Of a stretch of 64,000 nucleotides of DNA, positions 40,270 through 52,190 are shown piece after piece. Source of the DNA: Sanderia malayensis (Eukaryota; Cnidaria; Scyphozoa; Semaeostomeae; Pelagiidae); contig RQOL01000624.1 in assembly GCA_013076295.1 (NCBI GenBank), positions 124,001 to 188,000 on the forward strand. The letters run 5' to 3'. Both the position numbers and the translations under genes were made by a program. Every line of letters starts with the position of its first letter. Positions within the stretch are counted from its first letter, which is position 1. The notes beneath the pieces were generated by a model. The model saw nothing but the letters and a program-made list of their open reading frames with translations. It searched no databases and had not been told where the DNA came from.

Positions 40270-41998
40270 ATGGATAAAGAAACGGAAGCAGAAAGATATA
40301 GAAGGGAAGTACAGAGTATTTTGCAGAATGCTATCACTTCCATAGACCGAATCAACAGGACTGATAGCAGCTCTGCTACATTAAAGGGAGCGGCTGCCTA
40401 GCCTGACAGCAGTGGAAGGGCCGGCACCAGCAGGCCTACTGGTGCAGATGCAACAAGCAGCTTTCTCAGCAGAGCGCGAGAGAATTTTAGGTATGGTTGA
40501 TGTTTATTCAGCAATGCTCTATCATAAAAAAATTACCCCTCAATTAGCACAGGAGTAACTGGGAAATTTTCATCCCTGGATTAACAAAAAGACTTACAGT
40601 TAATTAATGTTGAGGTGGAGGCAGGAAACATTACTCTGAAAGCATCAAGGGCAGTGCATTGAAAGTGAATTTTGCTTACCTCAAAGAATCTCAAAAAAGG
40701 AAAATAAACTTCTATATTCAGTTATTAAATTAGATAGATGTTCTTTCCTAAGTACACAGCTGTTTTGTACTTAGTACACAGCGTGCTTTGTACTGATTGA
40801 TAATAACAATTTTGTTTTTTCATCATAGAGCTGCATTTGCACCATACAGTGGCTCTAGGCAGCAACATCGCAGTGATCAAGCCACCACCATGCCAAGGAA
40901 AACAACCAGTAATCAAGTTTCCTTTAAAAGACACATGGACACATGAATTTTTCCTTTTCTCTTCTCCGGAAATAGAAAGAACATTGGAGCATTGTCGAGA
41001 GCAGGTCTTGGCAAAAAAAGATTTTTTTAAGGACAAACGTGGTGGTTTCCCCCATCTAAAAAATACTTTGGAAGAAGAATACCTAAAGTTAAAGACACAG
41101 AATGGTGCCCTTGAGTTACTTCATGCTGATAGGGGAGGGCCAATGAGACCCCTTGTTTTGATTCCCATGAAGAACAATGGATATCCTATACCATATCTCA
41201 AAGAACTGTCAACAAGTGCAGTTATATATATTAGACCAGTTCAATGGAGGAGACTGTATTAGCACCAGATGAAGAGCAAGAGTTTTCAGAATGTGTAAAT
41301 TGCCATGCACAAATTGCAGTTCAAGAGATGCGTATGCATGGAAACAGTTGCCCTGGTGGAAGCAGCAATGCCAGCCAAGAACTATCTATGGAGACTTTTT
41401 GTACAGACTCAGACAACACATCTTCCATAAACAGAAGTTGGAATGAAGAACTCATCTCAGTTTTCCCAAATGTTACAGAGGTGAAAATCATTGAAGCATG
41501 CAAAAAATCAGATTCGTTAGAGGAAGCTGTGGAAATTTTGTGTGAGCAAGAAGGCAAAAGGGAAGATACTGGATGCTTTGCCATGAATACTAAGCCAGTT
41601 TGCAATGTCTATACTCATTCACTCACAGTCCCAACAAGCAACTTACCCCAGATGCATTCATAAACCTAGTGACCACTGAAATACGAACTGCATTTGGAGA
41701 CAGGCAGAGCTATGATTGGTTCATGCAATTTATCCAAGATTCAAAGGAGAAAAGGCTTCATGGGTTACTTCAATTCATCACCGGTTTTAAAAATGTGCCA
41801 CCATTGGTATTACCACATAAAATATGTTTGAAGTATTTATCTGAAGAGGACGAGTCTGCATCCCTGCCAACATCAATGGCTTGTTTATGCATTTTGAGTC
41901 TACCAACAGTTCCTTCCTTCGAGGAGTCTCTTATTCTAGCCATTGATTGTGAAAGTCAAGGATTTGGATCAGTGCAGACCAAAAACAGAAATACTTGA
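40270..41998 (+). pseudogene. Second HECT-related gene with UBZ-like and CUE-like motifs, HECT N-lobe missing
   Basis: Exon 1 (ATG at 40270, donor at 40491) has one in-frame TAG and reads SFLSRARENF before the splice. Exon 2 starts at 40830 in phase. Frame changes near 40935, 41243 and 41620 connect a G2E3-like linker region (THEFFLFSSPEIERTLEHC), a C-C-H-C motif (CVNCHAQIAVQEMRMHGNSC) like a UBZ4 finger, a CUE-like helix set (VFPNVTEVKIIEACKK) and a HECT C-lobe ending (LPTSMACLCILSLPTVPSF) in which the Cys in the ACLC stretch would accept ubiquitin. The HECT N-lobe is absent. It may be a deletion derivative of a gene like that at 30280. It is not obviously bounded by transposon ends. Confidence 0.65.
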
Positions 41999-42559
41999 AC
42001 AACTGTGGTTGGATAGCATCTTCCAGAATGTAGTGTTTTGATTTATTCCTACAGAATGTTGTGTTTGAATTATGACAACGAAGCCGAAGCGTAGCTCTGT
42101 GCAGTGTTTATGCATCGAGAGTTGAAGCGTTTAGATGCAAAAACTTTCAGAGAATCTTGGTGTTTTTCTTTCTAAAAATATTGGTGCTTTCTATTATTCT
42201 ACAAAGACTCCAAAACACTTAGTAAAAGCTGGGGTGTTTTTACAACCTCAAAAAATCAGTAAATTAACAGTAAAAGATGCTCAATCAAGCTTCAAATCCC
42301 ATAAGAAAATTACATTTCAAGTTCTTTTTGTTGTTGAGAAAATAATGAAAAACATGTTTTTGCATCCTGTTAACAATTTGTGAGAGACTTTTTCTGTCCG
42401 AATATTTTTTCAATTCTTCCAGTATATATGGTAGTAGTTATGTTTTGTTAAGTTTGCTAAATGGGAAAGTTTATCCCAACAGTTTTGTTTGCAGTAAGAT
42501 AGTTAACATATCAACAGCTTCAATAAATATGTCAATGCCAAAGGATTTGCTCTCCCTTC
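41999..42559. other. Non-coding stretch between HECT gene 2 and the Helitron array
   Basis: It holds short ORFs without domain motifs and ends at the TC start of the first tandem Helitron. Possibly the 3' UTR of the HECT gene. Confidence 0.4.
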
Positions 42560-43545
42560 TCTATATAATAAAATGTGATCACACGTGACCCGCCGACTGT
42601 GAACAATGCCCATTGTTTGTTGAACAATCGACGTTCGAAAAAACAATGGGATCAAAGGAGCGGGCGTTGCCACTCAAAGGCTTTTTTCCTGGGGGTCAAT
42701 AAGGGTGCAAATTAGTATGGAAATGATCGCTGCATTGTGCTGATGAAACTAAAGCTTTCCGCTAATTTCTAACCCCAGCGGTTCGAGAGTTATGGCCCAT
42801 TTTGTGTTCCGACCTTCTAGAAAGTTCCCTGGACGGAGTTAATGAGATGCAAAACGAGCAAGGAGAAGCACGTGCTTTTTTAGTTGAACGGGCGGCAAGT
42901 TGCTCGGGTTTAAACATGAATACCTGCCGGAAATCAATTGTAAAGACGTGTCAATTGTTGTCAAGACATGTGGAGACAATGTGTGGACAATTATTTCAAG
43001 GTATTTCCTTTATTCAATTGTTTTTTGCTTTAAATAGCACGAGTTTTGTTTTGTTTAACCTCACGTTTTTCTTTCGGCTCGAGGGCCTAACCAAAACACG
43101 AAGACAATTTTGATTTTCTCGGGTCCTTCTGGGCCGATTTTCTCCATTTAAACTTTCGATAACTGTTTATTTACACGAGAACTAAAGTTATATGGCTTTG
43201 TTTTTTTTGTTTTGTTGATTTTCCTCTGTTTTTGGACAGTTTTGGCCGAGTTTGGATTTTGCTTGAAAACACGAAATTTTCAAGCAACACGCGTGTGTTT
43301 TGCACTTGCGAAAATTAATTTTTAACCTGCCAAAACTTTGTTTTTTTCACCCAAATACTTTCGATAAATGTTCCCAAAGCTATTAGCTTCATTTTGATAT
43401 TTTCGTGGGTTCTGTAGGACAAAAATTGGCCACGTTAATTTAATTTGAAAGTTTTAGTGTTTTTAAAGTACGTTGATGAATTCATTTTTAAACGGCTTTT
43501 AGGGGGGCGGCAGGGTGGGCGCTAGGTGGTCGCTTGCCAGGGGGA

Positions 43546-44022
43546 AGTATCGTAGGGTATGTATCGTAGGGTATGTATTGTAGGGTATGCATCGTAGGGT
43601 ATGTATTGTAGGGTATGTATTTTAGGGTATGTATTTTAGGGTATGCATTTTAGGGTATGTATTGTAGGGTATGTTTGTAGGGTATGTATTGTAGGGTATG
43701 TATTTTAGGGTATGTATTGTAGGGTATGTATTGTAGGGTATGTTATGTAGGGTATGCATTGTAGGGTATGTATTGTAGGGTATGTTATGTAGGGTATGTA
43801 TTGTAAAGTATGTATTGTAGGGTATGTATTGTAGGGTATGTATTGTAGGGTATGTATTGTAGGGTATGTTATGTAGGGTATGTATTGTAGGGTATGTATT
43901 GTAGGGTATGTATTGTAGGGTATGTTATGTAGGGTATGTATTGTAGGGTATATATAGTAGGGTATGTTATGTAGGGCCTGTATTGTAGGGTATGTATTGT
44001 AGGGTATGTATTGTAGGGTATG
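43546..44022. repeat. 14-bp minisatellite in copy A
   Basis: About 34 copies of GTAGGGTATGTATT and variants, including several shortened GTTATGTAGGG units. Confidence 0.93.
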
Positions 44023-44255
44023 TATGTATGTATGTATGTATGTATGTATGTATGTATGTATGGGCATGAGCGGCAGCGAATGCAGCGCGCGAAGCGCGCC
44101 AACCAGATTAAGCTTTGTCTATTTGACGGGCTTAATATGGTTGGCGCGCTTCGCGCGCTGCATTCGCTCCCGCTCATGCCCCTTTCAACCCCACGTACAA
44201 TGGGTTAGCTCGCTGCGCTCGCCTGTGGTTGGCGCACTTCGTGCGCTGCATTCGC

Positions 44256-44325
44256 TTACGCTCATGCCCTTTTCAACTCTACATACAATGGGTTGTATGT
44301 AGAGTTGAAAAGGGCATGAGCGTAA
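44256..44325. repeat. Perfect 33-bp inverted repeat with 4-bp loop
   Basis: TTACGCTCATGCCCTTTTCA (start of the left arm, 44256-44288) and its exact reverse complement at 44293-44325 flank TGGG. The hairpin units on the left are on the opposite strand from those on the right, so the repeat is the centre of a larger fold-back. No comparable inversion is seen in copies B and C. Confidence 0.95.
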
Positions 44326-44340
44326 AATGGCCCATGTTTG

Positions 44341-44342
<2 letters not shown>

Positions 44343-44374
<32 letters not shown>

Positions 44375-44468
44375 TGTATGTATGTATGTATGTATGTATG
44401 TATGTATGTATGTATGTATGTATGTATGTATGTATGTATGTATGTATGTATGTATGTATGTATGTATG
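44343..44468. repeat. GTAT tetranucleotide run in copy A
   Basis: About 31 uninterrupted copies of GTAT. Comparable runs lie at 47256-47388, 50182-50320 and 52022-52080. Confidence 0.97.
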
Positions 44469-44750
44469 GGCATGAGCATAAGCGAATGCAGCGCACGAAG
44501 TGCGCCAACCACAGGCGAGCGTAGCGAGCTAACCCATTGTATGTAGAGTTGAAAAGGGCATGAGCGTAAGCGAATGCAGCGCACGAAGTGCGCCAACCAC
44601 AGGCGAGCGCAGCGAGCTAACCCATTGTACGTGGGGTTGAAAGGGGCATGAGCGGGAGCGAATGCAGCGCGCGAAGCGCGCCAACCATATTAAGCTTTTG
44701 TTGCTTGGGGGGCTCCGGGGAGGGAGCGTAGCGACCGGGCCCCCGGCTAG

Positions 44751-47667
44751 TCTATATATACTATTCTACGGTCACACGTGACCCGCCGACTGTGAACAAT
44801 GCCCATTGTCTTTTGAACAATCGACGTTCGAAAAAACAATGGGATCAAAGGAATTTCCTTGATATCACAAAGGCTTTTTTTCTGGGGGTCAATAAGGGTG
44901 CAAATTGGTATCAAAATGATCGCTCCATTCTGCTGATCAAAGTAAAGCAATCCGCTAATTTCTAACCCAAGCGTTTCGGGAGTTATGGCCCATTTTGTGT
45001 TCCGACCTTCTGGAAAGTTCCGAGGACTGAGTTAATGAGATGCAAAATGAGCAGGAAGAAGCACGTGTTTTTTTAGTTGAACGGGCGGCAAGTTGCTCGG
45101 GTTTAAACATGAATACGTGCCGGAAATCAATTGTAAAGACGTGTCAATTATTGTCAAGACCTGTGGAGACAATGTGTGGACAATTATTTCAAGGTATTTC
45201 CTTTATTCAATTGTTTTTGGCTAAAAATAGCTCGAGTTTTGTTTTGTTTAACCTCACGTTTTTTGTGTTGAGGCAAGGGCCTAACGAAAACACGAAGACA
45301 ATTTTGATTTTCTTGGGTCGTTCTGGGCCGATTTTCTCCATTTAAACTTTCGATAACTGTTTATTTGCACGAGAACTAAAGTTATATGGCTTTGTTTTTT
45401 TTGTTTTGTTGATTTTCCTCTGTTTTTTGACAGTTTTAGCCGAGTTTGGATTTTGCTGAAAAACACGAAATTTTCAAGCAACACGCGTGTGTTTTGCATT
45501 TGCGAAAATTAAATTTTAACCTGCCAAAACTTTGTTTTTTTCACCCAAATACTTTCGATTAATGTTCGCCAAGCTATTAGCTTCATTTTGATATTTTCGT
45601 GGGTTCTGTAGGACAAAAATTGGCCACGTTAATTCAATTTGAAAGTTGGTGAATCGTGTTTTAAATGCTATTTTTTTCATGGGTTTGATTTCACGGCTAT
45701 TTTTGATGAAGAAAATCATGTCTTGGACTTCAAAAATGTACAACTAAAATTGCGAAAAGCTTTTCATATGCACCCAAATACTTTCGATATTTATTTGCCA
45801 AGGTATTTGCTTCATGCTGGTGTAATTTGAGTTCAAATGGACAAATTTTGACCAAGTTAGGGGAATTTTTGTGTTTTTAAAGTTGGCTGATGAATAAATT
45901 TTTTCACGGCTTTGTTGTTGGGCTCCACTAAATACTCCCTTAAATTTCAAAACAACACTGTTAAGAAAAGTGAATATTTTTATCGGATTCGCTGTTTCCT
46001 TAGCTACAGTTTGATATATTTTTTATTACAGATTGAGTTTAAATTTTCCAGGATTGATTAAATTTTTGAAGGCAACTTTTTTCTTCAAACTTCACACTGA
46101 AGCTATCAACTTTCGGAAGCGGCTTTCAGGGGGGCAGCGTGGGCGCCGGGCGGTCGCGTGGCAGGGGGGAAGATTCGACCTCCCACCTTTACTTTCTTTA
46201 GAAATGTGGCGTCGTGTGTATTGTAGGGTATGCATTGTAGGGTATGTATTGTAGGGTATGTATTGTAGGGTATGTATTGTAAGGTATGTATTGTAGGGTA
46301 TGTATTGTAGGGTATGTATTGTAGGGTATGTATTGTAAGGTATGTATTATAGGGTATGTATTGTAGGGTATGTATTGTAGGGTATGTATTGTAGGGTATG
46401 TATTGTAGGGTTTGTATTGTAGGGTATGTATTGTATGGTATGTATTGTAGGGTATGTATTGTAAGGTATGTATTGTAGGGTATGTATTGTAGGGTATGTA
46501 TTGTAGGGTTTGTATGGTAGAGTATGTATTGTAGGGTATATATTGTAGGGTATGTAGTGTAGGGTATGTATTGTAGGGTATGTATTGTTGGGTATGTTAT
46601 GTAGGGTATGTATTGTAGGGTATGTATTGTAAGGTATGTATTGTAAGGTATGTATTGTAGGGTATGTATTGTAGGGTTTGTATTGTAGGGTATGTTATGT
46701 AGGGTATGTATTGTAGGGTATGTATTGTAGGGTATGTATTGTAGGGTATGTATTGTTGGGTATGTTATGTAGGGTATGTATTGTAGGGTATGTATTGTAA
46801 GGTATGTATTGTAAGGTATGTATTGTAGGGTATGTATTGTAGGGTTTGTATTGTAGGGTATGTTATGTAGGGTATGTATTGTAGGGTATGTATTGTAGGG
46901 TATGTATTGTAGGGTATGTATTGTAGGGTATGTATTGTAGGGTATGTATTGTAAGGTATGTATTGTAGGGTATGTATTGTAGGGTATGTATTGTAAGGTA
47001 TGTATTGTAGGGTATGTATTGTAAGGTATGTATTGTAGGGTATGTATTGTAGGGTATGTACTGTAGGGTTTGTATTGTAGGGTATGTTTGTAGGGTATGT
47101 ATTGTAGGGTATGTATTTTAGGGTATGTATTGTAGGGTATGTATGTATGTATCGGCATGAGCGGTAGCGAATGCAGCGCGCGAAGCGCGCCAACCAGATT
47201 AAGCTTTGTCTACTTGACGGGCTCCGGGGAGGGAGCGAAGCGACCGAACCCGGCTCATGTATGTATGTATGTATGTATGTATGTATGTATGTATGTATGT
47301 ATGTATGTATGTATGTATGTATGTATGTATGTATGTAGGTAGGTATGTATGTATGTATGTATGTATGTATGTATGTATGTATGTATGGGCATGAGCATAA
47401 GCGAATGCAGCGCACGGAGTGCGCCAACCACAGGCGAGCGTAGCGAGCTAACCCATTGTATGTAGAGTTGAAAAGGGCATGAGCGTAAGCGAATGCAGCG
47501 CACGAAGTGCACCAACCACAGGCGAGCGCAGCGAGCTAACCCATTGTACGTGGGGTTGAAAGGGGCATGAGCGGGAGCGAATGCAGCGCGCGAAGCGCGC
47601 CAACCACATTAAACTTTTTGTACTTGACGGGCTCCGGGAAGCGAGCGTAGCGAGTGCCCCCGGCTAG
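44751..47667 (+). mobile_element. Tandem Helitron copy B (2.9 kb)
   Basis: Starts TCTATATATACTATTCTACG directly after the CTAG of copy A and ends CCCCCGGCTAG at 47667. Structure: body to 46200, a GC-rich boundary (GGGCGCCGGGCGGTCGCG), the 14-bp minisatellite (46205-47150), one hairpin unit, a truncated internal 3'-end-like hairpin (GGGCTCCGGGGAGGGAGCG), a GTAT run, two hairpin units and the terminal hairpin. It is nearly identical to copy C over its whole length. Confidence 0.88.
46205..47150. repeat. 14-bp minisatellite in copy B
   Basis: About 67 copies of GTAGGGTATGTATT. Variant units (GTAAGGTATG, GTTGGGTATG, GTAGGGTTTG) recur in blocks, indicating higher-order duplication within the array. 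Confidence 0.95.
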
Positions 47668-50600
47668 TCTATATATACTATTCTACGGTCACACGTGACC
47701 CGCCGACTGTGAACAATGCCCATTGTCTTTTGAACAATCGACGTTCGAAAAAACAATGGGATCAAAGGAATTTCCTTGATATCACAAAGGCTTTTTTTCT
47801 GGGGGTCAATAAGGGTGCAAATTGGTATCAAAATGATCGCTCCATTCTGCTGATCAAAGTAAAGCAATCCGCTAATTTCTAACCCAAGCGTTTCGGGAGT
47901 TATGGCCCATTTTGTGTTCCGACCTTCTGGAAAGTTCCGAGGACTGAGTTAATGAGATGCAAAATGAGCAGGAAGAAGCACGTGTTTTTTTAGTTGAACG
48001 GGCGGCAAGTTGCTCGGGTTTAAACATGAATACGTGCCGGAAATCAATTGTAAAGACGTGTCAATTATTGTCAAGACCTGTGGAGACAATGTGTGGACAA
48101 TTATTTCAAGGTATTTCCTTTATTCAATTGTTTTTGGCTAAAAATAGCTCGAGTTTTGTTTTGTTTAACCTCACGTTTTTTGTGTTGAGGCAAGGGCCTA
48201 ACGAAAACACGAAGACAATTTTGATTTTCTTGGGTCGTTCTGGGCCGATTTTCTCCATTTAAACTTTCGATAACTGTTTATTTGCACGAGAACTAAAGTT
48301 ATATGGCTTTGTTTTTTTTGTTTTGTTGATTTTCCTCTGTTTTTTGACAGTTTTAGCCGAGTTTGGATTTTGCTGAAAACACGAAATTTTCAAGCAACAC
48401 GCGTGTGTTTTGCATTTGCGAAAATTAAATTTTAACCTGCCAAAACTTTGTTTTTTTCACCCAAATACTTTCGATTAATGTTCGCCAAGCTATTAGCTTC
48501 ATTTTGATATTTTCGTGGGTTCTGTAGGACAAAAATTGGCCACGTTAATTCAATTTGAAAGTTGGTGAATCGTGTTTTAAATGCTATTTTTTTCATGGGT
48601 TTGATTTCACGGCTATTTTTGATGAAGAAAATCATGTCTTGGACTTCAAAAATGTACAACTAAAATTGCGAAAAGCTTTTCATATGCACCCAAATACTTT
48701 CGATATTTATTTGCCAAGGTATTTGCTTCATGCTGGTGTAATTTGAGTTCAAATGGACAAATTTTGACCAAGTTAGGGGAATTTTTGTGTTTTTAAAGTT
48801 GGCTGATGAATAAATTTTTTCACGGCTTTGTTGTTGGGCTCCACTAAATACTCCCTTAAATTTCAAAACAACACTGTTAAGAAAAGTGAATATTTTTATC
48901 GGATTCGCTGTTTCCTTAGCTACAGTTTGATATATTTTTTATTACAGATTGAGTTTAAATTTTCCAGGATTGATTAAATTTTTGAAGGCAACTTTTTTCT
49001 TCAAACTTCACACTGAAGCTATCAACTTTCGGAAGCGGCTTTCAGGGGGGCAGCGTGGGCGCCGGGCGGTCGCGTGGCAGGGGGGAAGATTCGACCTCCC
49101 ACCTTTACTTTCTTTAGAAATGTGGCGTCGTGTGTATTGTAGGGTATGCATTGTAGGGTATGTATTGTAGGGTATGTATTGTAGGGTATGTATTGTAAGG
49201 TATGTATTGTAGGGTATGTATTGTAGGGTATGTATTGTAGGGTATGTATTGTAAGGTATGTATTATAGGGTATGTATTGTAGGGTATGTATTGTAGGGTA
49301 TGTATTGTAGGGTATGTATTGTAGGGTTTGTATTGTAGGGTATGTATTGTATGGTATGTATTGTAGGGTATGTATTGTAAGGTATGTATTGTAGGGTATG
49401 TATTGTAGGGTATGTATTGTAGGGTTTGTATGGTAGAGTATGTATTGTAGGGTATATATTGTAGGGTATGTAGTGTAGGGTATGTATTGTAGGGTATGTA
49501 TTGTTGGGTATGTTATGTAGGGTATGTATTGTAGGGTATGTATTGTAAGGTATGTATTGTAAGGTATGTATTGTAGGGTATGTATTGTAGGGTTGTATTG
49601 TAGGGTATGTATGGGTATGTATTGTAGGGTATGTATTGTAGGGTATGTATTGTAGGGTATGTATTGTTGGGTATGTTATGTAGGGTATGTATTGTAGGGT
49701 ATGTATTGTAAGGTATGTATTGTAAGGTATGTATTGTAGGGTATGTATTGTAGGGTTTGTATTGTAGGGTATGTTATGTAGGGTATGTATTGTAGGGTAT
49801 GTATTGTAGGGTATGTATTGTAGGGTATGTATTGTAGGGTATGTATTGTAGGGTATGTATTGTAAGGTATGTATTGTAGGGTATGTATTGTAGGGTATGT
49901 ATTGTAAGGTATGTATTGTAGGGTATGTATTGTAAGGTATGTATTGTAGGGTATGTATTGTAGGGTATGTATTGTAGGGTATGTACTGTAGGGTTTGTAT
50001 TGTAGGGTATGTTTGTAGGGTATGTATTGTAGGGTATGTATTTTAGGGTATGTATTGTAGGGTATGTATGTATGTATCGGCATGAGCGGTAGCGAATGCA
50101 GCGCGCGAAGCGCGCCAACCAGATTAAGCTTTGTCTACTTGACGGGCTCCGGGGAGGGAGCGAAGCGACCGAACCCGGCTCATGTATGTATGTATGTATG
50201 TATGTATGTATGTATGTATGTATGTATGTATGTATGTATGTATGTATGTATGTATGTATGTATGTATGTAGGTAGGTATGTATGTATGTATGTATGTATG
50301 TATGTATGTATGTATGTATGGGCATGAGCATAAGCGAATGCAGCGCACGGAGTGCGCCAACCACAGGCGAGCGTAGCGAGCTAACCCATTGTATGTAGAG
50401 TTGAAAAGGGCATGAGCGTAAGCGAATGCAGCGCACGAAGTGCACCAACCACAGGCGAGCGCAGCGAGCTAACCCATTGTACGTGGGGTTGAAAGGGGCA
50501 TGAGCGGGAGCGAATGCAGCGCGCGAAGCGCGCCAACCACATTAAACTTTTTGTACTTGACGGGCTCCGGGAAGCGAGCGTAGCGAGTGCCCCCGGCTAG
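47668..50600 (+). mobile_element. Tandem Helitron copy C (2.9 kb), near-identical to B
   Basis: Starts TCTATATATACTATTCTACG immediately after the CTAG of copy B and ends CTAG at 50600. Bodies of B and C appear identical over more than 1.3 kb apart from a 1-bp indel (one A fewer in the TTGCTGAAAAACACG stretch). Differences concentrate in the minisatellite (49130-50070), where C has a short rearranged stretch near 49590-49620. The duplication is very recent. Confidence 0.88.
49130..50070. repeat. 14-bp minisatellite in copy C
   Basis: About 67 units in the same order of variants as copy B, except for an irregular stretch near 49590-49625 and extra units near the right end. Confidence 0.95.
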
Positions 50601-52190
50601 TCTATATATAATAAAATGTGATCACACGTGACCCGCCGACTCTAAACAATGGGCTATTGTCTTTTGAACAATCGACGTTCGAAAAAACAATGGCAACATT
50701 CCACCAAACAATGGGATCAAAGGAGCGGGGCTTGATATCATAAAGGCTTTTTTTTGGGGTGCGAATAAGGGTGCAAATTGGTATAGAAATGATCGCTGCA
50801 TTGTGCTGATGAAAGTAAGGTATGTGGCTAATTTCTACTCCAAGCGTTTCGGGAGTTATGGCCAATTTTGTGGTGCGACTTTCTAGAAAGTTCGGCCGAC
50901 CCAGTTAATGAGATGCAAAACGAGCAGGGAGAAGCAGGTGTTTTTTTAGTTTAACGGGCGGCAAGTTGCTCGGGTTTAAACGTGAATGCGTGCCGGAAAT
51001 GAATTGTAAAGACGTGTCAATTGTTGTCAAGACCTGTGGAAACAATTGGTGAACAATTATTTCAAGGTATTTCCTTTATTCAATTGTTTTTGGCTTTAAA
51101 TAGCACGAGTTTTGTTTTGTTTAACCTCACGTTTTTCTTTCGGCTCGAGGGCCTAACCAAAACACGAAGACAATTTTGATTTTCTTGGGTCGTTCTGGGC
51201 CGATTTTGTCCATTTAAATTTTCGATAGCTGTTTATTTACACGAGAACTAAAGTTATCTGGTGTTGTTATATTTGTTTTGTCAATTTTCCTCTGTTTTTC
51301 GACAGTTTTAGCCGAGTTTGGATTTTGCTGAAAAACACGAAATTTTCAAGCAACACGCGTGTGTTTTGCATTTGCGAAAATTAATTTTTAACCTGCCAAA
51401 ACATTGTTTTTTTTCACCAAAATACTTTCGATAAATGTTCGCCAAGCTATTAGCTTCGTGTTGGTGTAATTTGAGTTCAAATGGACTAATTTTGACCAAG
51501 TTAGGGAGGTTTTTGTGTTTTGAAAGTTGCCTGCTGAATAAATTTTTTCACGGCTTTTGTCTTGGGCTGCACTAAATACTCCCTTATAAAATTCAAAACA
51601 ACACTGTTAAGAAATGTTAATATTTTAATCAGATTCGCTGTTTTCTTAGCTACAGTTTGATATATTTTTTATTAGACATTGAGTTTAAATTTTCCAGGAT
51701 TGATTACATTTTTGAAGGCAACTATTTTTTTCCAAACTTCACACTGAAGTTATCAACTTTCAGAAACGGCTTTCAGGGGGGCGGCAGGGCGGGCGCTGCC
51801 AGGGGGGAAGATGTAGGGTTTGTATTGTAGGGTAGGTATTGTAGGTTATGTATGGTAGGGTATGTATTGTAGGTTATGTATGGTAGGGTATGTAGTGTAG
51901 GTTATGTATTGTAGGGTATGTAGTGTAGGGTATGTATTGTAGGGTATGCTATGTAGGGTATGTATTGTAGGGTATGTATGTATGTAGGTAGGGTATGTAT
52001 GTATGTATGTATGTAGGGTATGTAGGGTATGTATGTATGTATGTATGTATGTATGTATGTATGTATGTATGTATGTATGTAGGGTATGTATATTATGTAT
52101 AGTATTTATATATAGTATATAGGGTATGTATTGATGTATATATTTATGTAAGTATCTATAGTAAGTATCTATATATATTAATATGTAATG
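50601..52190 (+). mobile_element. Tandem Helitron copy D, 3' end missing
   Basis: Starts TCTATATATAATAAAATGTG directly after copy C, with a 5' end more like copy A than B or C. The body runs to 51810 and the minisatellite to about 52020, followed by a GTAT run and AT-rich sequence. The hairpin and CTAG end are absent, so the last unit is truncated. Confidence 0.8.
51811..52130. repeat. Minisatellite and GTAT run of copy D
   Basis: About 15 variable units of the 14-bp type (including GTAGGTTATG variants) pass into GTAT repeats and then irregular AT-rich sequence. Confidence 0.9.

Larger units (their letters stand above)
42560..44750 (+). mobile_element. Tandem Helitron copy A (2.2 kb)
   Basis: The 5' end TCTATATAATAAAATGTG leads into GATCACACGTGACCCGCC. 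A body of about 1 kb is followed by a GGGGGGCGGCAGGG stretch, the 14-bp minisatellite (43546-44022), a GTAT run, hairpin units, a perfect 33-bp inverted repeat (44256-44325) and a second GTAT run. The 3' end has a GC-rich hairpin and CTAG (44747-44750). Copy B starts at the next base. No protein domain was seen. Confidence 0.85.

Noticed and set aside
44185..44596. ORFs reading RSECSARSAPT or HTYIHTYI repeats
   Set aside because: They come from the palindromic hairpin unit and the GTAT run. The reading frame is open on both strands as expected for palindromes, so there is no evidence for protein coding.
45040..45345. 100-residue ORF conserved in Helitron copies A, B and C
   Set aside because: The frame is interrupted in copy D and its conservation follows from the recent copying of the whole element. 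No domain was recognised.
46106..47158. Long ORFs with repeated YIPYNTYPTIHTLQ
   Set aside because: They are translations of the 14-bp minisatellite (three 14-mers equal 14 codons), open only because the unit lacks stops. The same applies to ORFs at 17364-17921, 43705-44177 and 49676-50448.
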